From contig NPFB01000154.1 of assembly GCA_014084085.1 (NCBI GenBank), forward strand, positions 241,333 through 280,498: DNA of 39,166 nt, in the 5' to 3' direction. The translations under genes and the position numbers were made by a program. Shown here piece after piece: positions 35,750-39,166 of the stretch. The notes beneath the pieces are model-generated. The model worked only from the letters and a program-made list of their open reading frames with translations, ran no database searches and was not told the origin of the DNA. How positions within the stretch are numbered: position 1 is the first letter of the stretch; each line of letters opens with the position of its first letter. The DNA comes from Hondaea fermentalgiana (taxonomy: Eukaryota; Sar; Bigyra; Thraustochytrida; Thraustochytriidae).

Positions 35750-36820
35750 CTAAATGAGACCTTCGGCTTGGGCGGCGTGAATTCCAAGCTCGATACTGGC
35801 AATCACCCCCATGACGAGCGCCAGCGCGTTGATAAAGACAACGATTCCAAAAATGAAGATCATCTCGGAACGCCAGGTCGCCAACATTTTGTGCAGGAAG
35901 GGATACGGGTACTCGTTCGAGAGCCGATAGTTAACGTGCGTCATGAAGATATAATAGCTTCCGTAAAGCGCAACGAAGAGAACAGTTGCCTTGAATTCGA
36001 GCATGTGTTCACGAATAAAAGCCCGTTCCTTGATGATCAGCATGTCAAAGACTGCGAGCGGCGTCTGATTAAGATGAGTGAAGAGCATTTTGGGGCCAAA
36101 ACTAGTATGGCCGCGCGAGTGGTAGGTCTCGAGGACCGTCTTTCTCCATTTGGGCTCGAACCAGTTGAACTTGAGGAACAAAAGCGCAAGCGCCACACCA
36201 AAGGCACCAACCATGCCCGAACCCATGTATGAAGCCTTGAGGAGCTTGCGCGCCCATGCGATATCCTGATTGTTTGTGACGCCATAGACCCAAGCAAGTT
36301 CTGCCATGAAGCACATGTTCCAGTAAATCAAGGTGGCCAGAATGATGTGAAAGGTCAAGTACGTAAAATGACCATTGACATTCTTTCCGAGCAGATTCAG
36401 CTTGACATCTTTTTCCTCCGGAGGAGTGCTTAGCCAAATTTCCACATAAATGGTGACCCATGCAAGCAAGGTCCCCAGTCCCGTGAGCACAACGCGCCAT
36501 GTCTCCTCGGCCGCAAAAGGCGGCACAACAGGGTCTTCCATGTTGTGCACGAGCAGCGCAATCGCTGCAATGTACAGCAAAGTCCAGAGCACCGTCTTGC
36601 GCATGACTGCTCGGAACCACTTCAGCTGCCAGTCGTTGAACCCGAAGGCATCCTTGACGACCTCTTCGACGACTTCCTCGGCGGTTTCCAGGAGCGCCTC
36701 GGCGTTCTGTTCAAGGGTCTCCAGGACAGACTTGTCTTCATCTCGGCTTGCGCTCGTGGCGTCGACCGTTGCGCTCCCAGCGCTCTCGCCGCCGCCCCGG
36801 CGCTGGCGTACGTCCGACAT
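35750..36820 (-). CDS. AIG1-like: FAR-17a/AIG1-like six-TM membrane protein
   Basis: A 356-residue protein from the ATG at 36820; codons upstream start with GTG. The N-terminal 60 residues are acidic with an amphipathic helix (LETLEQNAEALLETAEE). Six membrane segments lie at about 76-92, 109-130, 152-172, 197-217, 276-298 and 319-343. The layout matches the AIG1/ADTRP (FAR-17a) family: HFTYLTF before TM3, FTHLNQTPLAVF before a re-entrant helix, then a TM ending in MTHVNY and followed by YPYPFLHKM. Human AIG1 and ADTRP hydrolyse fatty-acid esters of hydroxy fatty acids with a membrane Thr/His pair. Thr156 and probably His249 are the equivalents, with nearly the same spacing, though the usual HT motif is altered. 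A lipid hydrolase of the ER or plasma membrane is possible (inference). It converges on the kinase gene. Confidence 0.8.
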   Translation of the reverse strand: MSDVRQRRGGGESAGSATVDATSASRDEDKSVLETLEQNAEALLETAEEVVEEVVKDAFGFNDWQLKWFRAVMRKTVLWTLLYIAAIALLVHNMEDPVVPPFAAEETWRVVLTGLGTLLAWVTIYVEIWLSTPPEEKDVKLNLLGKNVNGHFTYLTFHIILATLIYWNMCFMAELAWVYGVTNNQDIAWARKLLKASYMGSGMVGAFGVALALLFLKFNWFEPKWRKTVLETYHSRGHTSFGPKMLFTHLNQTPLAVFDMLIIKERAFIREHMLEFKATVLFVALYGSYYIFMTHVNYRLSNEYPYPFLHKMLATWRSEMIFIFGIVVFINALALVMGVIASIELGIHAAQAEGLI

Positions 36821-38061
36821 GACGCCCTGCTGCGCTCGTATTGCTTGCACCGCCTGGGCGGGCTGCTCTCGTATTGCTTGTACTGCCTGGGCTACGAAGG
36901 CACGCACGCCAACGTGTTTTGGAGTGCCAAGCAGGCGGCAAAGGTAGTACTACTAGTAGGCCTACAAACCTCGTAGTAGTATACTAGTATAGGCCTAGTG
37001 TACGTGCGGGGTAGGTGCACACAACAGAGAGCCCAATGCCACCGTTCGTGTCTCGTCTCGTCTCGTCTCGCCGCATCCTGGGATTTGGGCGAACGACGAT
37101 TTCGATGTGACTAAGAGCCTGTTGGTGATATGTTTCACAGCTCTTTTGATCGCAGTGCATTTGCCTCGCCTTTGCAGAGCAGTCACCATGATCACAGTCA
37201 CCATAATCACAGTCACGATTGGCCTACTCTGCGCGTCATCATCTTTAACTAGTTTCAACTAGTTTCGAGCTAAGTGTTGCGTGTATACTCTCAAGACAAT
37301 TTGGCTCTCTGAATGCAATGCAAAAGCATTTTATTCACGCTAGGTGGACTAGCTTAGCGCACGTGCAGCAAGAGCCGACTGCATGCCACACCAGTGTAAA
37401 GGTAAGAGGTTGCAGTCCCATCAGAGGACCTATCCGACCCCACGAAGGTTGGGCTCTTGAGTCGATTCATCCAGTCGAAAGACGAGAGCACCCACTGCAA
37501 ATTGCCGACTCGCACTACGACACTGCGCGCAGTGACAGCAGACCGATGAACTTGACGATAAAATGACGATGAGGCGTGTGTTGTGCAAGTGTTTCCAGTT
37601 TCTTTGCTGAGCAAGATCGTCTTTCTTCTCTTTTGAGAAATAATGACGTGTGTTGACAGCAACGCCACAGAAGCGGTAAGGTCAACCTGACACCCACGGC
37701 AAGTCTACAAGAGACTTTCCGTGGCAAATCCCGTCCTATCTTGACAGCCAGTGGCTCATGAGACATTGAGATAAGTCTAACAGCGTTCGCAGCATGAACT
37801 AGCACGACCAGAAGATTAGTACTGAGCAAGCTCTTCGCTGCATCTTCTAGATAAACCTTTAATGTGGTGAGAACATCGAACTCCATCGCCACACCAGCTT
37901 GTCACATCAGACCCAAAGCTACCCTGGCGTTCCTATCGTACATAGTCCTACAAGCAATTCATTGGTTCCAAGCAATTTCATCACTTTCTCACTGCTGACC
38001 ACCTCGGAAGGCTATAGAATTGTTTTGCGAAATTTGGGAACACATTTTTTATCATTCATCA
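36821..38061. other. 1.24-kb spacer with palindromes and short tandem repeats
   Basis: The interval is upstream of the AIG1-like gene and downstream of the duplicated-domain gene. It contains the palindrome cluster at 36944-36997, TCTCG x4 (37051-37070), a 15-bp unit about 2.6 times (37181-37220) and AACTAGTTTC twice in tandem (37247-37266). A minus-strand frame from the ATG at 37886 to 37515 (about 123 residues, MEFDVLTTLKVYLED...) is possible but not convincing. I call no gene. Confidence 0.5.
36944..36997. repeat. Cluster of perfect short palindromes and a direct repeat
   Basis: Consecutive perfect palindromes: GTAGTACTAC (36944-36953), TACTAGTA (36951-36958), TAGGCCTA (36957-36964), TATACTAGTATA (36980-36991) and TAGGCCTA (36990-36997). 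The ACTAGT...AGGCCTA combination occurs twice as an imperfect direct repeat. It lies about 125-180 bp upstream of the AIG1-like ATG, so a promoter role is possible. Confidence 0.7.
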
Positions 38062-38736
38062 TCAATCGTAAACGATCGCAGGTAGGGGTTCGTCGCCAAA
38101 AATGCGCTTCGAGAATCGCGTGTAGGCGGAGGCGGCAAAGTCGATGCTTGTTGGCCAAAAAGACCAGCCGGTGAGCTCGCTGGTGGCGACGGCAGAGTTG
38201 CCGCTGTGCATGCCGGTGATATTTCCATCGAGCCTGACCACAACGAGCATGCGTGTGCAATGTGAGACAGCGCAGAGACGCAAGCTGTTGGAAGTGGACC
38301 CATTGAAACTCACGCCGGGCGCTACGACGCCCACCAGACTCTTTTCGTTGCCGTAATAAATGTACGCAGCATTTCTGAGTGCTTCGCGATGCGCAGCACC
38401 TTGCGTTGCCGTCATGGTGGAGGTCCGCAGGCTGAGGCGCTGTGATAGGCGGTCCCGCGCGCTCCGCATGAGCGCTGTTCCGTAGCGGACGCTTGAGTCC
38501 AATGCGGCGACCGCAAAGGCCCAGTTCAAGAAGACTGCATTGCGAAGTGGGATGACGCTGCCGTGACGCGCCGTGAAAGCCATCACATTCCCATCCACGC
38601 TGAGGACGCATTCCACGCGCGTGCAGCGCGTGTGGATGACCAGCCGGTTGCTGCCGTGCTGATTCCACTGATCGTAGAAGAAGACAATTGTTGTCTCCTC
38701 ATCTCCAATCCACGAGTCACACTGCGCCTTGGACAT
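38062..38736 (-). CDS. Unrecognised protein with an internal duplication
   Basis: A 224-residue frame from the ATG at 38736 (MSKAQCDSWIGDEE). An in-frame ATG at 38946 would add 70 residues read from AAGC-type repeats, so I prefer the internal start. Two halves are related. Residues about 15-98 contain SNRLVIHTRCTRVECVLSVDGNV; residues about 125-211 contain SNSLRLCAVSHCTRMLVVVRLDGNI. Each half is predicted beta-rich (strand, Cys-Thr-Arg turn, strand with DGN) and ends in a helix (WAFAVAALDSSVRYGTALM; SIDFAASAYTRFSKRIF). No signal peptide or membrane segment is clear. I do not recognise the family and assign no function. It is the last gene of the window. Confidence 0.65.
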   Translation of the reverse strand: MSKAQCDSWIGDEETTIVFFYDQWNQHGSNRLVIHTRCTRVECVLSVDGNVMAFTARHGSVIPLRNAVFLNWAFAVAALDSSVRYGTALMRSARDRLSQRLSLRTSTMTATQGAAHREALRNAAYIYYGNEKSLVGVVAPGVSFNGSTSNSLRLCAVSHCTRMLVVVRLDGNITGMHSGNSAVATSELTGWSFWPTSIDFAASAYTRFSKRIFGDEPLPAIVYD

Positions 38737-39166
38737 CTTTTCAGTCCCTTTCGCACGCTCGTGATGATGTCGCGGGGACCACAAGCAAGCACGCAAGTTA
38801 GCAAGCAAGCAAGCAAGCGGGCAAGTTTGCTCGCACGCACGCACCCACGCGCGTACGCAAGACGAGGCGCGGCGAGGTGAGGCAACACGCAGACCCCTTT
38901 TGAGAATTGCTCGCCAGGTCGCTAGTTCGCCCGTTCGCCCGGACATCGAAGAGATGGGAAAGCACGTGCACAAGCCAAGTGGGAAGGGGTGTAAAGTAAC
39001 TAGTTCAGAGCTAGTGCTCAAACTATAATCCCCGTGCTTAGGACTACACGCGCGTGCAAGCAGCGCTCTCCAGGCAAACCACTGTCCGCGCAGCCGTGGC
39101 GTCGCCGCCTGGTATCCCGTACCGTCGCGCGGAGCGAGTCTGCCGCGCCGCGCGCGAGCCCCCCGC
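38737..39166. other. 5' flank of last gene and GC-rich window edge
   Basis: Contains an AAGC tetramer run (about 38800-38820) and a GCAC/ACGC-rich stretch just upstream of the last gene, then one ACTAGT site near 39000. The final 80 bases are strongly GC-rich, like the first bases of the window. No further gene is supported. Confidence 0.5.

Noticed and set aside
37515..37886. Minus-strand frame MEFDVLTTLKVYLED..., about 123 residues
   Set aside because: It has an ATG and looks partly protein-like, but has no recognisable domain and its second half is Arg/Cys-rich. Kept only as a note in the spacer entry.

Overview
This is an intron-poor, GC-rich, gene-dense protist nuclear window. It holds thirteen protein genes on both strands, mostly single-exon, with short spacers. 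The only intron I can place with confidence is a 104-bp one in the protein kinase gene. Gene content is clearly eukaryotic: RhoGEF, AGC-like kinase, FOP/CEP43-like basal-body protein, IQ/SAM/ankyrin scaffold, CHY zinc finger and AIG1-like membrane protein. The style (very long single-exon genes, Ala/Ser/Glu-rich low complexity, flagellar-type proteins) fits a stramenopile, most likely a thraustochytrid/labyrinthulid. That placement is inference. A 100-bp run of N (12918-13017) shows the window comes from a gapped scaffold.

Left part (1-12.0 kb): a plus-strand RWD-SANT-SANT-CHY zinc-finger protein (373-2319) converges on an MBD4-type DNA glycosylase lacking a methyl-CpG-binding domain (2467-3810). 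Next comes a giant 2669-residue minus-strand scaffold (4024-12033). It carries an alpha/beta-hydrolase fold without its nucleophile serine, coiled coils, six IQ motifs, a SAM domain and ankyrin repeats.

Centre (12.0-25.0 kb): an assembly gap and a small Ser-rich gene (13040-13705) are followed by four minus-strand genes. These are a membrane-anchored vWFA-like protein (14103-15428), a zinc-ribbon protein with four tandem DUF3395-like modules and no J domain (16722-18893), a FOP/CEP43-like acidic protein with a 168-bp coding tandem repeat (19371-23792), and a small unrecognised protein (24505-25017). The 1.3-kb spacer at 15.4-16.7 kb is full of hexamer and pentamer tandem repeats.

Right part (25.9-39.2 kb): a tandem DH-PH-DH-PH-FYVE-like RhoGEF (25938-29459) converges on a tandem PhoD-like protein (29570-33739). 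In both PhoD-like modules of the latter every recognisable metal-binding motif is degraded, yet the protein has an N-myristoylation signal, an RGS-like region, a C-terminal membrane segment and a terminal polyglutamine tail. It is divergent from a two-exon AGC-like kinase (34187-35379). Then come an AIG1/FAR-17a-like six-TM protein (35750-36820) and an unrecognised, internally duplicated protein (38062-38736).

Genes are not arranged as an operon. Several are plausible signalling or cytoskeletal parts (RhoGEF, kinase, IQ scaffold, FOP-like), but co-function is not shown by position. The strongest leads are the double pseudo-PhoD protein, the four-fold DUF3395-like protein, the pseudo-hydrolase IQ/SAM/ankyrin scaffold, and a (GCAAA)n element at the same distance and orientation upstream of two genes.
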